From an uncultured Faecalibacterium sp. (GTDB lineage: Bacteria; Bacillota; Clostridia; Oscillospirales; Ruminococcaceae), in contig CAKTFS010000002.1 of the NCBI GenBank assembly GCA_934561115.1, positions 84,385 through 148,384 of the forward strand: 64,000 bases of DNA, in the 5' to 3' direction. The translations under genes were made by a program, and so were the position numbers. The notes beneath the pieces were generated by a model that did no database searches, was not told the origin of the DNA, and saw nothing but the letters and a program-made list of their open reading frames with translations. Positions 16,664 through 26,120 of this stretch are shown in pieces. Every line of letters starts with the position of its first letter. Positions within the stretch are counted from its first letter, which is position 1.

Positions 16664-17508
16664 AAAATGCCCTCCGGTTCCTCCCGCAGGGGGCACAGGC
16701 GGGGCAGCAGCGGCTCGAACCACACGCCGAAGCGGGTGTCCTGCGTATAGGGCGTGCCCTGAATGGCCAGCGAAACAAACTCTGCAGCATTATCGGCAGC
16801 GGCGCTCAGGGCGTTGCCCTGCAACAGCGAGCCGATGAGCACAGCACCGTACAGATCCCCCGTGCCGGGGAAGCTGCGGCTGATATGCAGCTTTTTGATG
16901 ACGAAGCGGTCTGCACCGGTACCGGCACAGCCGATGTACTTGCCCAGCGGCAGGCCGGTGACCACCGCGTTGGGGGCCAGCGGCTGCAAAGCATCTGCCA
17001 GCGCCTGCGCGGCGGCATCGTCCAGCTCATCGGTGACCGGCTGCTGCTGCAAAAGCAGCTGCGCTTCGGTGTAGTTGGGCAAGATCAGGTCTGCCGCGTG
17101 GCACAGGCTGCGGATGCGCTCGACCAGCGCCGGGGTAACAGTGGAATAGGCCTTGCCGTTATCGCCCATCACAGGGTCTACCACCTTGTAGGCGGCAGGC
17201 CACAGGGCAAAGGCTTTTTCAGCCAGCGCTACCTGTGCCTCGCCGCCCAGATAGCCGGTATAGATACAATCAAATTGCAGTCCAAGCGTCTGATAGTGCT
17301 CCAGCGCGGCCATGCCGTAGGCACTGCCGTCCAGCCGGGCAGGGGTGCCAAGGCCGCCGGTGTGGGTGGAAAGCACCACCGTAGGCAGCGCCACCGGCTG
17401 GAAGCCCATGACCGACAGCACAGGCAGGATCACCGCAAGGCTGCACCGCCCTACGCCGGACAGATCGTGGATGCAAAGGATCTTTTTTGGTTCAACGGGT
17501 TTTTGCAA
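16660..17508 (-). CDS. pyridoxamine/pyridoxal kinase (PfkB-like ribokinase fold)
   Basis: 282 residues with VDPVMGDNGKAY and PNYTEAQLL, typical of PdxY-type vitamin B6 salvage kinases. The ATP-site GTGDLYGA replaces the more common GTGD(L/V)F. I place the start at TTG 17508 (MQKPVEPKKILCIHD) because AGGAGG lies 6-13 bp upstream of it; an ATG 33 bp further out would put the ribosome-binding site inside the coding region. First gene of the operon. Confidence 0.85.
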   Translation of the reverse strand: MQKPVEPKKILCIHDLSGVGRCSLAVILPVLSVMGFQPVALPTVVLSTHTGGLGTPARLDGSAYGMAALEHYQTLGLQFDCIYTGYLGGEAQVALAEKAFALWPAAYKVVDPVMGDNGKAYSTVTPALVERIRSLCHAADLILPNYTEAQLLLQQQPVTDELDDAAAQALADALQPLAPNAVVTGLPLGKYIGCAGTGADRFVIKKLHISRSFPGTGDLYGAVLIGSLLQGNALSAAADNAAEFVSLAIQGTPYTQDTRFGVWFEPLLPRLCPLREEPEGIL

Positions 17509-17672
17509 ATAGGAAAACCTCCTTGCCGAAAAGCCGCGCACAGCGGCCTATAAAAAGCATCATAGAACAGTATACCACAAATTACTGCATAAAAAAAGCG
17601 TATACCAGATTCTTTTACGGAAATAATAGCACTGCAAGCCCTGTCATGACAGATTGAAAGGAGAAAATCAGG

Positions 17673-17879
17673 ATGAAACAGCGAGAAAATTCCGCCGCAG
17701 GCATGGTAGTGGGCATGGCCGCCGGTGCAGCCCTTGGAGCTGCCGGTGCCATGATGGCCACCCAGAGCAAGCGCCAGATGCGCCGCAATGTACGCAAGGT
17801 GATGAAGGGGGCAGAAAACGCGGTGATGCAGCTGGATAAGATGGCCACCGACTTTGTGGAAAAGCACATCGACTGCTGA
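17673..17879 (+). CDS. small glycine-zipper protein
   Basis: 68 residues: a short polar start, then GMVVGMAAGAALGAAGAMM, an Ala/Gly-rich helix of the glycine-zipper/YtxH kind, then a basic stretch (SKRQMRRNVRKVMKG) and an amphipathic end. A membrane-inserted helix with a cytoplasmic basic tail is likely. AAAGGAG lies 14 bp before the ATG. It has its own terminator. Function unknown. Confidence 0.7.
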   Translation: MKQRENSAAGMVVGMAAGAALGAAGAMMATQSKRQMRRNVRKVMKGAENAVMQLDKMATDFVEKHIDC

Positions 17880-17884
17880 ACAGC

Positions 17885-17918
17885 AAAAAGCGCCGTCCCG
17901 GATGGAACGGCGCTTTTT
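17885..17918. terminator. Bidirectional terminator
   Basis: AAAAAGCGCCGT and ACGGCGCTTTTT around a 9-nt loop, between convergent genes. Confidence 0.85.
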
Positions 17919-17931
17919 GTTATCGTGCGTC

Positions 17932-18405
17932 TTACTTTGCCCAGATGCACATCCGGGCGGTGGTGTTGATCTCGCCCAACAGACTCAGATCCATCTGGAT
18001 GTTGCAGGTCACGGTCAGCGACTTATTTACATCGCTGCCGGTCAGCACCGAGGCGGGCAGGTTTTTGATGGTCAGGATGCCGTTGCCCTTTTCAATATCG
18101 CCGGTCAGGGTGCCGGTGTAGGTCACATCGCCGATGGTCAGGCCGGTCAGACAGCCGGTCACGTTGAGCTTGGTCACCTGCTTGACCGGCAGCGTCAGGG
18201 TGTAGGTGCCGTTGGACTGGCGGGTAAGGGTGGCCTCGCGGTCGGAATCAATGCCGGAGTTGGCCATGGATTCCTTATCGGACTTTTCCTTCCAGAATTT
18301 GACACCCACGGGAGTATTCGCGGCGGCAGAAGCGCCCAGCGTGAGCACACAGAACATCAGCAGCGTCAGCAGGGCGGCGCCGGTACGTTTTAAGGCAGTA
18401 GTCAT
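17932..18405 (-). CDS. secreted protein of unknown function
   Basis: 157 residues with a clear Sec signal peptide (KR, then about 20 hydrophobic residues, ending ASAA) and a mature part rich in Thr, Gly and Val that looks like a beta-sandwich (ATLTRQSNGTYTLTLPVKQV). No domain recognised. ATG 18405 has AAAGGA at good spacing; a longer in-frame ATG would spoil the signal peptide. Monocistronic. Confidence 0.7.
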   Translation of the reverse strand: MTTALKRTGAALLTLLMFCVLTLGASAAANTPVGVKFWKEKSDKESMANSGIDSDREATLTRQSNGTYTLTLPVKQVTKLNVTGCLTGLTIGDVTYTGTLTGDIEKGNGILTIKNLPASVLTGSDVNKSLTVTCNIQMDLSLLGEINTTARMCIWAK

Positions 18406-18575
18406 GTTTTTATCCTTTCTGCCGCAGCTGCGGCATGGTGAAACAGAGTACATAATGCTCCATAAAGTACTGATTTGTCAATACTAACATAACATGACCG
18501 GACGGCCTTGTCAATGTGCCTTGGCAGTCTTTCACAAAAATGTTGCGAATCCGTCACAGAATGTGGAAAGTTTGA

Positions 18576-18612
18576 TAAAAAAGGACGCTGCAACATTGCA
18601 GCGTCCTTTTGG
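18576..18612 (-). terminator. Hydrogenase terminator
   Basis: Minus-strand AAAAGGACGCTGCAA and TTGCAGCGTCCTTTT, then TTATC. Confidence 0.85.
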
Positions 18613-18631
18613 ATGGTTACGTTATAGCGGC

Positions 18632-20185
18632 TCAGACCTCAAAGTTGGGGTCGTCCTTCAGCATGTGGATGTTGGACATAAAGGCGCTCTGCTCGGGGTC
18701 GGTGAACTCGGCCTCCTTCACATACTTGTTCAGCACAGCTGCGGTGCGCACGGGGTCGGCAATGGTGCCGGCACCGCCGATGCAGCCGCCGGGGCAGCCC
18801 ATGCCTTCCAGCAGGTAGCCGTTGTACTTGCCGGCCTTGGCCAGCATCAGCAGCTTCTTGCAGTCGGCCAGACCCTGTGCGGAGGCAATCTTCACCTCCA
18901 TGTCGGGACGCCATTCCTTGATCTTGTCGGCAACAGCCTTGGCAACGCCGCCGGACTGTGCAAAGCCGCGGCCTGCGGCGGAAGCGTAGCACAGATCCAT
19001 CTCGGCGGGATCCACTTCCAGATTATCCAGATCCAGATCCTTTGCCTCGATGATGCCGGCCAGCTCCTCAAAGGTCAGCACGAAGTCCACGTCGGAGCGG
19101 ACGGTGCGGCGGGAGGCCTCCAGCTTCTTGGCGGCGCAGGGTCCGATGAAGCACATACGGGCCTCGGGGTCGGCCTGCTTCATCATACGGGCGGTGAACA
19201 CCATGGGGGTCATGGTCATGGAGATGTTCTTGGCAAGGCCGGGGAAGGCGGTCTTTGCCATCATGCTCCATGCCGGGCAGCAGGAGGTAGCCATGAAGTC
19301 CAGCTTCTCGGGCACTTCCTCCAGGAAGTCGTGTGCCTCGTCCACGGTGCACAGGTCGGCACCGATGGCAACCTCCACCACATCGCAGAAGCCGATGGCC
19401 TTCAGGGCGGACTTCAGCTTGCCGGTAGAAGCCAGAGAGGGGAACTGGTTGATAAAGGCGGGAGCGACCAGCGCATAGATGCGGTCGCCGCGGTTGAAGC
19501 CCTGAATCAGCTGATAGATCTGACCCTTGTCGGCAATAGCACCGAAGGGGCAGTTCACCAGACACTGACCGCAGGACACGCACTTACTGTAATCGATCTC
19601 GGCACGGCCCAGCTCGTCAGAGTGGATAGCGCCCATACCGCAGGCAGCGGCGCAGGGACGCTCGGTCTTGACGATGGCATTGTAGGGGCAGACGGTGACG
19701 CAGCGGCCGCACTTGATGCACTTGTCCTGATCGATGGTGGAGCGGCCGCTCTCCCAGGTAATGGCCTTCTTGGGGCACACTTCCATACAGGGGTGTGCAA
19801 GGCAGCCCTGACACAGGTCAGATACCTTGACCAGCTTTTCGGGGCAGCGGTTGCAGGCAAACTTGACAACGTTGACCAGCGGGGGATCGTAGTACTTATC
19901 GGCGATGGAGGCATCCTCCAGACCGGAGACTACGCTGTTGTGCTCGTCCATGCGGCGGGTGGGCAGACCCATCGCCAAACGCACACGCTCCTCGACGATG
20001 GCGCGCTCCAGGAAGATGTCCTTGCGCAGCTTGCCCTCCTCACCGGGGATGATGGTATAGGGGATCTTGCGCATCAGGTGGTTGGCCTGCTCGCCCTTGA
20101 CGTTGGCGTAAGCCATGCGGGCGACCTCGGTAAACACCTGACGGCGGATCTGGATGACCGTGGTATTGATTCCTCTGAAACTCAT
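18632..20185 (-). CDS. [FeFe] hydrogenase, group B-like, monomeric
   Basis: 517 residues. Residues 111-137 hold a Cys-rich cluster-binding segment; 156-167 and 202-212 are two ferredoxin-type [4Fe-4S] motifs (CIKCGRCVTVCP, CVSCGQCLVNCP). The H-cluster domain shows L1 TSCCPAW (300-306), L2 FIGPCAAKKLEA and L3 EGMGCPGGCIGGAG. L3 has Gly where group A enzymes have Ala. The layout fits the group B ferredoxin-linked enzymes of Clostridia, which dispose of electrons as H2. ATG 20185 follows AGGAGA. No maturases are nearby. Confidence 0.9.
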   Translation of the reverse strand: MSFRGINTTVIQIRRQVFTEVARMAYANVKGEQANHLMRKIPYTIIPGEEGKLRKDIFLERAIVEERVRLAMGLPTRRMDEHNSVVSGLEDASIADKYYDPPLVNVVKFACNRCPEKLVKVSDLCQGCLAHPCMEVCPKKAITWESGRSTIDQDKCIKCGRCVTVCPYNAIVKTERPCAAACGMGAIHSDELGRAEIDYSKCVSCGQCLVNCPFGAIADKGQIYQLIQGFNRGDRIYALVAPAFINQFPSLASTGKLKSALKAIGFCDVVEVAIGADLCTVDEAHDFLEEVPEKLDFMATSCCPAWSMMAKTAFPGLAKNISMTMTPMVFTARMMKQADPEARMCFIGPCAAKKLEASRRTVRSDVDFVLTFEELAGIIEAKDLDLDNLEVDPAEMDLCYASAAGRGFAQSGGVAKAVADKIKEWRPDMEVKIASAQGLADCKKLLMLAKAGKYNGYLLEGMGCPGGCIGGAGTIADPVRTAAVLNKYVKEAEFTDPEQSAFMSNIHMLKDDPNFEV

Positions 20186-20430
20186 TCCAATCTCTCCTTG
20201 CTCAGAAACAGCCAAAAAACGGAGCCGCCTGCCCTGCATGCAGAGCATAAAAACGGCGCTATACGGGCGCAGATGGTACCATGCTGGTTGCTTACAGCAC
20301 GCCGGACCCGATAAATCCATCTTCATTTTAACATAAAGACGTGCGTATGGAAAGGGCAAAATACAAAAATCGTTAAATATTTATTGTATTCATGTGGATG
20401 CACAGAATGTACAAGTAAAATGAAAAATTT

Positions 20431-21726
20431 TCAGCAAAGTGCTGCACGCACCCGCTCGCCATCGTAGCGGCCCAGCTTTACCCGCACGATCTGCCCGCTC
20501 TCGCAGCCGGGGGCAGAAACTACCACCGGAATGTACAGCCGGGTGTAGCCGGTAAACAGGGTACCGGACAGGGGCGTTTCCAACAGCACCTCGTCCTCGG
20601 TGCCCTCAAAGGCGGCCAGTGCCTCGCAGCGCACCTGCTCGGCCACGGCGTTCATACGGCGGCTGCGCTCCTGCTTCTCCCGCTCGTGGATCTGATCCGG
20701 GAAATCATAGGCCGGGGTGCCGCTGCGGCGGGAGTAGGGGAACACATGCACTTTGACAAAGCCGATCTTCTTCAAAAAATCGCAGCTCTCCTCAAAATCC
20801 TCTGCCGTCTCGCCGGGGAAGCCGCAGATGCAGTCGGTGGTAAAGCTGACCGGGCGGCTGCCGTAGGCGGCGCGGATCTGCTCCACCACCTGTGCGTACT
20901 CTTGCGCGGTATACACCCGGCGCATCTGGCGCAGGGTGGCGGTACAGCCGCTCTGCAGGCTCAGGTGGAACTGGGGACAAAGCTTGTCCACCGCCGCCAG
21001 CCGGGAGATGAACTCCGGGGTGAGCATATCGGGGTCAAGGCTGCCCAGACGGATGCGCTCGATGCCCGGCACCTGCGCGCACTTTTCCACCAGCTCCACA
21101 AGGTTCGTGCCGGTGTCCAGCCCGTAGCTGGGCAGGGAGATGGCGCTGAGCACCACCTCGCGGTAACCGGCAGCGGCCAGCTGGTGCAGCTCGGCCAGAA
21201 TGCTCTCCTCGGCGCGGCTGCGCACCGGCCCGCGGGCGCGGGGGATAACGCAGTAGGCGCACTGCCGGTTGCAGCCGTCCTCTACCTTGATAAAGGCGCG
21301 GGTGTGGGTCTCGAACCGCTCCACCGGCAGTTCCTCGAACTGCTCGCCGCGCTGGTGCGGGGCAATGGCTACGATGCGTTCGTGGCCGTCCAGCAGCTTT
21401 TGCACATTCTCCAAGATGGCCTTGCGGTCGCCGTTGCCGCACACAAGGTCGGCCTCCATGAACTGTGCGGCCTCCTCCGGGAAGGCCTGCGGGTAGCAGC
21501 CGGTCAGCACCGTCACTGCACCGGGGTTTTCGCGCTTTTTGCGGCGCAGCCACTTGCGGCTTTTCTGGTCGCCGAAGTTGGTCACGGTGCAGCTGTTCAC
21601 AATGAACACGTCCGCTGCCTCACCTTCCTGCGCAATGGTAAAGCCGTTGGCGCGGAACAGCTGTTCCAGCGCGCCGGTCTCGTTCAGGTTGACCTTGCAG
21701 CCCAAGGTATAAAAACAAACTCGCAT
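20431..21726 (-). CDS. mtaB: tRNA (N6-threonylcarbamoyladenosine-C2)-methylthiotransferase MtaB
   Basis: Radical-SAM methylthiotransferase that converts t6A37 to ms2t6A37. 431 residues: UPF0004 domain starting MRVCFYTLGCKVNLNETG, the radical-SAM CNRQCAYC cluster, and a C-terminal TRAM-like segment. Conserved Cys residues of the auxiliary cluster are present (GCKVN, NSCTVTN, TGCYPQ). Start 21726 is set by the family N-terminus and AAAGGAA upstream. Transcribed alone. Confidence 0.93.
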   Translation of the reverse strand: MRVCFYTLGCKVNLNETGALEQLFRANGFTIAQEGEAADVFIVNSCTVTNFGDQKSRKWLRRKKRENPGAVTVLTGCYPQAFPEEAAQFMEADLVCGNGDRKAILENVQKLLDGHERIVAIAPHQRGEQFEELPVERFETHTRAFIKVEDGCNRQCAYCVIPRARGPVRSRAEESILAELHQLAAAGYREVVLSAISLPSYGLDTGTNLVELVEKCAQVPGIERIRLGSLDPDMLTPEFISRLAAVDKLCPQFHLSLQSGCTATLRQMRRVYTAQEYAQVVEQIRAAYGSRPVSFTTDCICGFPGETAEDFEESCDFLKKIGFVKVHVFPYSRRSGTPAYDFPDQIHEREKQERSRRMNAVAEQVRCEALAAFEGTEDEVLLETPLSGTLFTGYTRLYIPVVVSAPGCESGQIVRVKLGRYDGERVRAALC

Positions 21727-21849
21727 GAGAGGGGTTCCTTTCCACAAAATGGGATAAAAATAGGGTCTACTCTTCATTATATAACAAAACAACGGCAGCA
21801 CGCAAGACCGGAATTGCACCGTCCGGCGGTGGATGGTGGAAAATTGAGC

Positions 21850-21889
21850 GCAAAAAGGCCGCTGCACAAAACACTGTGCAACGGCCTTT
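21850..21889 (-). terminator. Terminator of the Tat lipoprotein gene
   Basis: Minus-strand AAAGGCCGTTGCAC and GTGCAGCGGCCTTT, loop AGTGTTTT, then TTGCG. A member of the recurring TGCACAAAA-type set. Confidence 0.85.
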
Positions 21890-21911
21890 GGCAAATACAA
21901 ATGAAATAGGA

Positions 21912-22496
21912 TCACACCTTCAGCGCAACAGTGATCTTACCGTCAACGACCTTCAGGTTGTTGGCGACAGTGCTGTCGAACTCGTAATTGGCGGGTACCT
22001 TGTCGTTGTTCTTGCCGACTTCGGCAATGATCTTGCGGGCGGTATCCTCGTCAATACTGGTCACGCCCTTGGGGAAGCTGTGCTTGCCGGAGGTGACGCT
22101 CTTGCCGTTGACCAGTACTTCGTACTCGACCTCGACCATAGCGACCCGAATCGCAATGATCATGCGCTCCTCGCCAGTCTTCTCGTCCTTGATAAAGGTG
22201 AGGCAGCCCGGGTAGTCCCTGTCAACGGTGATCTCAGCGTTGCGGTAGGCCTCGGGACCCTCCTCCTTGGCCAGACGCAGAACAAAATCAAGGTTGCTCG
22301 TTGCAGCGCTGACGGTAATGCGAGGCATCGTTCTACGGAAAACCTCTTTATAGGTTTTGCCGCCATCGGCACTGCCCATAACGATCAGGTCAATATCATC
22401 AAACCAAGAACAGCCGGTCAGCATGGAAGCACCAGCAGTGGCGACTGCAGTAACACCGGCCAGCTTGAGGAATGTACGGCGAGAAATCGTGCTCAT
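21912..22496 (-). CDS. Tat-signal lipoprotein of unknown function
   Basis: 194 residues. The N-terminus SRRTFLKLAGVTAVATAG is a twin-arginine signal followed by lipobox MLTGC, so the protein is probably exported folded and lipid-anchored outside the membrane. The mature part shows mixed charged beta-strand-like sequence with no recognised domain. GGAGGG precedes the ATG, and a clear promoter lies upstream. The twin-arginine start is shared with the PstS-like lipoprotein at 31366. Confidence 0.75.
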   Translation of the reverse strand: MSTISRRTFLKLAGVTAVATAGASMLTGCSWFDDIDLIVMGSADGGKTYKEVFRRTMPRITVSAATSNLDFVLRLAKEEGPEAYRNAEITVDRDYPGCLTFIKDEKTGEERMIIAIRVAMVEVEYEVLVNGKSVTSGKHSFPKGVTSIDEDTARKIIAEVGKNNDKVPANYEFDSTVANNLKVVDGKITVALKV

Positions 22497-22558
22497 AAGA
22501 ATCCCTCCAGAATAAAATCAATACATGTCCAAAACACAGGGGATCTCCTGTTGGTCAT

Positions 22559-22587
22559 AGCATACCGCAAAATAAAGGGTTTTGCAA
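22559..22587 (-). promoter_or_regulatory. Promoter of the Tat lipoprotein gene
   Basis: Minus-strand TTGCAA (22582-22587), 17-bp spacer and TATGCT (22559-22564). Confidence 0.65.
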
Positions 22588-22717
22588 CGGATGTGTTCAC
22601 ATTTTGTAGATAAGCACTGAATTCCCGCACAAAAACTGAACAAATTTCCCAGCAGCATACCTGCAAAGGCGGCAGCATACACTGCAAAAAGAGAGTTTGC
22701 GCGGGGAGGTATGAGGA

Positions 22718-23950
22718 ATGGAACGGAGAAATCTGGCACTGCTGTGCGCGGGGGTGGTCTGCTTCTGGCTGTTTGCGCTGGCCTTCGGCACGGCGCAGGG
22801 CAAGGGATTGCGCATCCAGCCGGCGGTGCAGGCGCAGGCAGAACCGGCAGTACAGACCCTGACGGTCACCCCGCCGCAGCTTACCCTGCCCTGCCGGGCG
22901 GCGATCCTCATCGACCAGACCAGCGGCACGGTGCTTTACGAGATGAATGCCGACCAGACCGTGCCCATCGCCTCCATTACCAAGGTGATGACCCTGCTGC
23001 TCACCTTTGAAGCGGTGCACGCCGGGCGGCTGACTATGGACACTGCCGTGCCGGTCAGCGAGCACGCCTACCACATGGGCGGCAGTCAGATCTGGCTGGA
23101 GCCCGGGGAGCAGTTCACACTGGACGAGATGCTCAAGGCCATCTGCGTGTCCTCCGCCAACGACGCGGCAGTGGCGGTAGCCGAGCTTGTGGGCGGCAGC
23201 GAGCCTGCCTTTGTGCAGCAGATGAACGCCCGCGCCGCGGAGCTGGGCATGGAGCACACCACCTTCCGCAACGCCTGCGGGCTGGACACCGAGGGACATC
23301 TTTCCACCGCACGGGATGTGGCCATCATGAGCCGCACCATCCTGAACACCTGCCCGGAGGTGCTGCACTACACCGGCATCTGGACGGACACCCTGCGGGG
23401 CGGGCAGACCCAGCTGGTAAACACCAATAAGCTTTTGCGGCGGTACAACGGCATCACCGGGCTCAAGACCGGCACCACCGGCGGGGCGGGCGTGTGCATT
23501 ACCGCCAGCGCCACCCGGGACGGGCTGGATCTCATTGCAGTGGTGCTGGGGGCACCCTCCAGCAAGGAGCGGTTCGAAGCTGCCACCACCCTGCTGGACT
23601 ACGGCTTTGCAGCCTACCGCGCCGCACCGGTGCCCCTGCCGGAGGAGCGTCCGCTGCAACTAAAGGTAAAAGGCAGCACGGAACAGACCGTGCCGCTGGA
23701 TTACGCTGCTCTGCCCTCCACCGCCCTGCTGCCCGCCGAAAGCGCCGGGCAGCTGACTGTGCAGCTGGAGCTGCCCGAAGCGCTGGAAGCCCCGGTGACC
23801 CGGGGACAGACGGTGGGCAAGGCGCAGCTGCTGTGCGGCGAAGCGCTGCAGGGGGAGTACCCGGTGTGCGCCGCCGCCGATGCGCCCCGCATGGACTTTG
23901 ACACCGCCTTGCGGCTGCTGTGGGACAGCCTGCGGGGTGCCGCAGCCTGA
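22718..23950 (+). CDS. dacF: D-alanyl-D-alanine carboxypeptidase (DacF/PBP5 type)
   Basis: Trims the terminal D-Ala of peptidoglycan stem peptides outside the membrane. 410 residues with an N-terminal signal/anchor (about 5-27), SxxK as SITK, SxN as SAN and KTG as KTGTTGGAG, then a C-terminal beta-rich PBP5_C domain. No clear C-terminal amphipathic anchor is seen beyond DTALRLLWDSLRG. GGGGAGG lies upstream. DacF-type proteins are often tied to sporulation or vegetative wall trimming; the symbol is by class. Confidence 0.9.
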   Translation: MERRNLALLCAGVVCFWLFALAFGTAQGKGLRIQPAVQAQAEPAVQTLTVTPPQLTLPCRAAILIDQTSGTVLYEMNADQTVPIASITKVMTLLLTFEAVHAGRLTMDTAVPVSEHAYHMGGSQIWLEPGEQFTLDEMLKAICVSSANDAAVAVAELVGGSEPAFVQQMNARAAELGMEHTTFRNACGLDTEGHLSTARDVAIMSRTILNTCPEVLHYTGIWTDTLRGGQTQLVNTNKLLRRYNGITGLKTGTTGGAGVCITASATRDGLDLIAVVLGAPSSKERFEAATTLLDYGFAAYRAAPVPLPEERPLQLKVKGSTEQTVPLDYAALPSTALLPAESAGQLTVQLELPEALEAPVTRGQTVGKAQLLCGEALQGEYPVCAAADAPRMDFDTALRLLWDSLRGAAA

Positions 23951-24085
23951 CCCTGCACCGAAAAAGGCGCTTCAGCGCACAAAAGTGCGCCAGACGCCCG
24001 GCGGAACTGTTGGATACCTGAACAAATATGGATGAAGAAACAAAAAAACACTATTAAAATTGTATGAAATCTAAGGAATTTGACC

Positions 24086-24114
24086 TTGACTTTACCCGGA
24101 GGGAACGGTACACT
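24086..24114 (+). promoter_or_regulatory. pgi promoter
   Basis: TTGACT (24086-24091), 17-bp spacer, TACACT (24109-24114). The stretch 23951-24085 holds only a weak GCGCAC/GTGCGC hairpin. Confidence 0.65.
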
Positions 24115-24175
24115 TATACCAAGATATTTCCTCGCAGGGCAAAGGCCCGGCAGATCGTTTGGAGGTTTTAATAAA

Positions 24176-25507
24176 ATGAGTGTCGCACTGAACACGAAAC
24201 ACCTCTCCAGCTTCATCAGCGAAGAGGAATATGCAGCCATCTACCCGCAGGTAGAAGCCGCCCACAAGCAGCTGGAAGCCAAGAACGGCCCCGGCAGCGA
24301 TTTTCTGGGCTGGATGACCCTGCCCCGGGATTACGACAAGGAAGAGTTTGCCCGCATCAAGGCAGCCGCTGCCAAGATCCGCGAGGACTCGGACGTTCTG
24401 GTTGTGGCCGGTATCGGCGGCAGCTATCTGGGCGCACGCGCTGTTGTGGAGGCCGTTAAGGGTATGTACCACAACGAGCTGGAGGATGGTCTGAAGATCT
24501 ACTTCTGCGGCAACAGCATCAGCCCTACCTACCTGAACAACATCATCAGCCTGTGCAAGGGCAAGCGCTTCTCCATCAACGTCATCTCCAAGTCCGGCAC
24601 CACCACCGAGACCTCTCTGGCCTTCCGTGTGCTGCGCGAGCTGCTGGAAAAGGAGATGGGCGTGGAGGAAGCCAACAAGCGCATCTACGCCACCACCGAC
24701 CGTGCCAAGGGCACCCTGAAGCAGCTGGCTGACGCACAGGGCTGGCCCACCTTTGTAGTTCCTGATGACGTGGGCGGCCGCTACTCCGTGCTGAGCGCCG
24801 TGGGTCTGCTGCCCATCGCTGCTGCCGGTATCGACATCGATGCTCTGATGCAGGGCGCTGCCGACGCTATGGAGCGCTTCTCCGTGCTGAGCCCCGACAA
24901 CGATGCTTACAAGTACGCTGCCATCCGCAACATCCTGTACCGCAAGGGCAAGGCTGTGGAGATTTTGGAGTGCTACGAGCCGGACTTCACCCTGATGAAC
25001 GAGTGGTACAAGCAGCTGTTCGGCGAGAGCGAGGGCAAGGACAACAAGGGCCTGTTCCCCGCAAGCTGCATCTTCTCCACCGACCTGCACTCCATGGGTC
25101 AGTTCATTCAGGAAGGTGCCCGCATCATGTTCGAGACCATCGTGGACGTGAAGAAGCCCGCGCAGGATCTGTTCATCGACCCGCTGGAGGGCAACTTTGA
25201 CGGCCTGAACTTCCTTGCAAACCAGAACATGAGCGTGGTCAACCGCAAGGCCATGGAAGGCACCATTCTGGCACACACCGACGGCGGCGTGCCCGAGGTG
25301 CTGATCGAGGTGGACGACCTGTCTGCTTATAATGTAGGCTACCTGATCTACTTCTTCTGGCGTGCCTGCGCCTGCAGCGGCTATCTGCTGAGCGTGAACC
25401 CCTTCAACCAGCCCGGCGTGGAAAGCTACAAGAAGAACATGTTCGCCCTGCTGGGCAAGCCCGGCTACGAGGGCCTGACCGCAGAGCTGGAAGCAAAGCT
25501 GAAGTAA
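24176..25507 (+). CDS. pgi: glucose-6-phosphate isomerase
   Basis: Interconverts glucose-6-phosphate and fructose-6-phosphate. 443 residues, the shorter Firmicutes form. Motifs [28 protein letters not shown] and the C-terminal Lys-containing [12 protein letters not shown] are present. TTGGAGG lies upstream. It has the strongly codon-biased look of a highly expressed gene. Confidence 0.97.
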   Translation: MSVALNTKHLSSFISEEEYAAIYPQVEAAHKQLEAKNGPGSDFLGWMTLPRDYDKEEFARIKAAAAKIREDSDVLVVAGIGGSYLGARAVVEAVKGMYHNELEDGLKIYFCGNSISPTYLNNIISLCKGKRFSINVISKSGTTTETSLAFRVLRELLEKEMGVEEANKRIYATTDRAKGTLKQLADAQGWPTFVVPDDVGGRYSVLSAVGLLPIAAAGIDIDALMQGAADAMERFSVLSPDNDAYKYAAIRNILYRKGKAVEILECYEPDFTLMNEWYKQLFGESEGKDNKGLFPASCIFSTDLHSMGQFIQEGARIMFETIVDVKKPAQDLFIDPLEGNFDGLNFLANQNMSVVNRKAMEGTILAHTDGGVPEVLIEVDDLSAYNVGYLIYFFWRACACSGYLLSVNPFNQPGVESYKKNMFALLGKPGYEGLTAELEAKLK

Positions 25508-25570
25508 GCTGCCGAACGTTAAAAAATGATCTCCCGCCGCAAGGCGTGGAAAATACAGGAGGACTGAACT

Positions 25571-25975
25571 ATGATTAAACTGATTGTTGGTACCAAGGGC
25601 TCCGGCAAGACCAAGGCTATGATCGACCAGATCAACGACGCGGTCAAGACCTCCAAAGGCAATGTTGTTGTTGTGGAAAAGGGCATGAAGCTCACCTACG
25701 ACATCGCTCCTGCAGCACGTCTGATCGATCTGGACGAGTACAAGATCTCCGGCGGCGAAATGCTGTACGGCTTTGTGGCCGGCCTGATGGCAAGCAACTA
25801 CGACATCACCGACCTGTACATTGACGGCATCCTGAAGGTGCTGGACCACGATATCAACCGTCTGGGCGTTGTGCTGGACGAGATGGCAGCCATTGCCGGC
25901 GACAGCGTGAAGGTCACCGTGACCGTCAGCGCAGACGAGGCCGCACTGCCCCACGATGTGAAGAAGTACCTGTAA
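25571..25975 (+). CDS. small P-loop protein of unknown function
   Basis: 134 residues. A Walker A motif GTKGSGKT starts at residue 7, and a Walker B-like ITDLYIDGI lies at about 79-87. Codon use resembles highly expressed neighbours. It follows pgi by 63 bp with its own CAGGAGG site and ends at a long terminator, so it may be co-transcribed with pgi. Small ATP-binding proteins of this kind recur in Clostridia, but I know no function. Confidence 0.75.
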   Translation: MIKLIVGTKGSGKTKAMIDQINDAVKTSKGNVVVVEKGMKLTYDIAPAARLIDLDEYKISGGEMLYGFVAGLMASNYDITDLYIDGILKVLDHDINRLGVVLDEMAAIAGDSVKVTVTVSADEAALPHDVKKYL

Positions 25976-26007
25976 TCTGATAAAAGAACAGGGCTAAAGG
26001 CTTTTCC

Positions 26008-26060
26008 AACAGGCAGAAGACCGGAGAAAAATAAATTTTTTCGGTTTTCTGCCTGTTTTG
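26008..26060 (+). terminator. Terminator after pgi unit
   Basis: A 16-bp arm AACAGGCAGAAGACCG pairs with CGGTTTTCTGCCTGTT across an AT-rich loop and ends in TT. Confidence 0.75.
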
Positions 26061-26063
26061 GTG

Positions 26064-26092
26064 TTGACAAAGGGTTGCTTTGGCGCTATACT
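26064..26092 (+). promoter_or_regulatory. yceD-rpmF promoter
   Basis: TTGACA (26064-26069), 17-bp spacer, TATACT (26087-26092). Confidence 0.85.
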
Positions 26093-26120
26093 AACAAGGC
26101 AGCCTTTTCAGAGGTGTACT

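Noticed and set aside
20369-20395. GTTAAATATTTATTG upstream of the hydrogenase gene, resembling a Rex redox-repressor site
   Set aside because: Only one half-site matches TTGTTAA well; the other arm does not, and the distance to a plausible promoter is uncertain.
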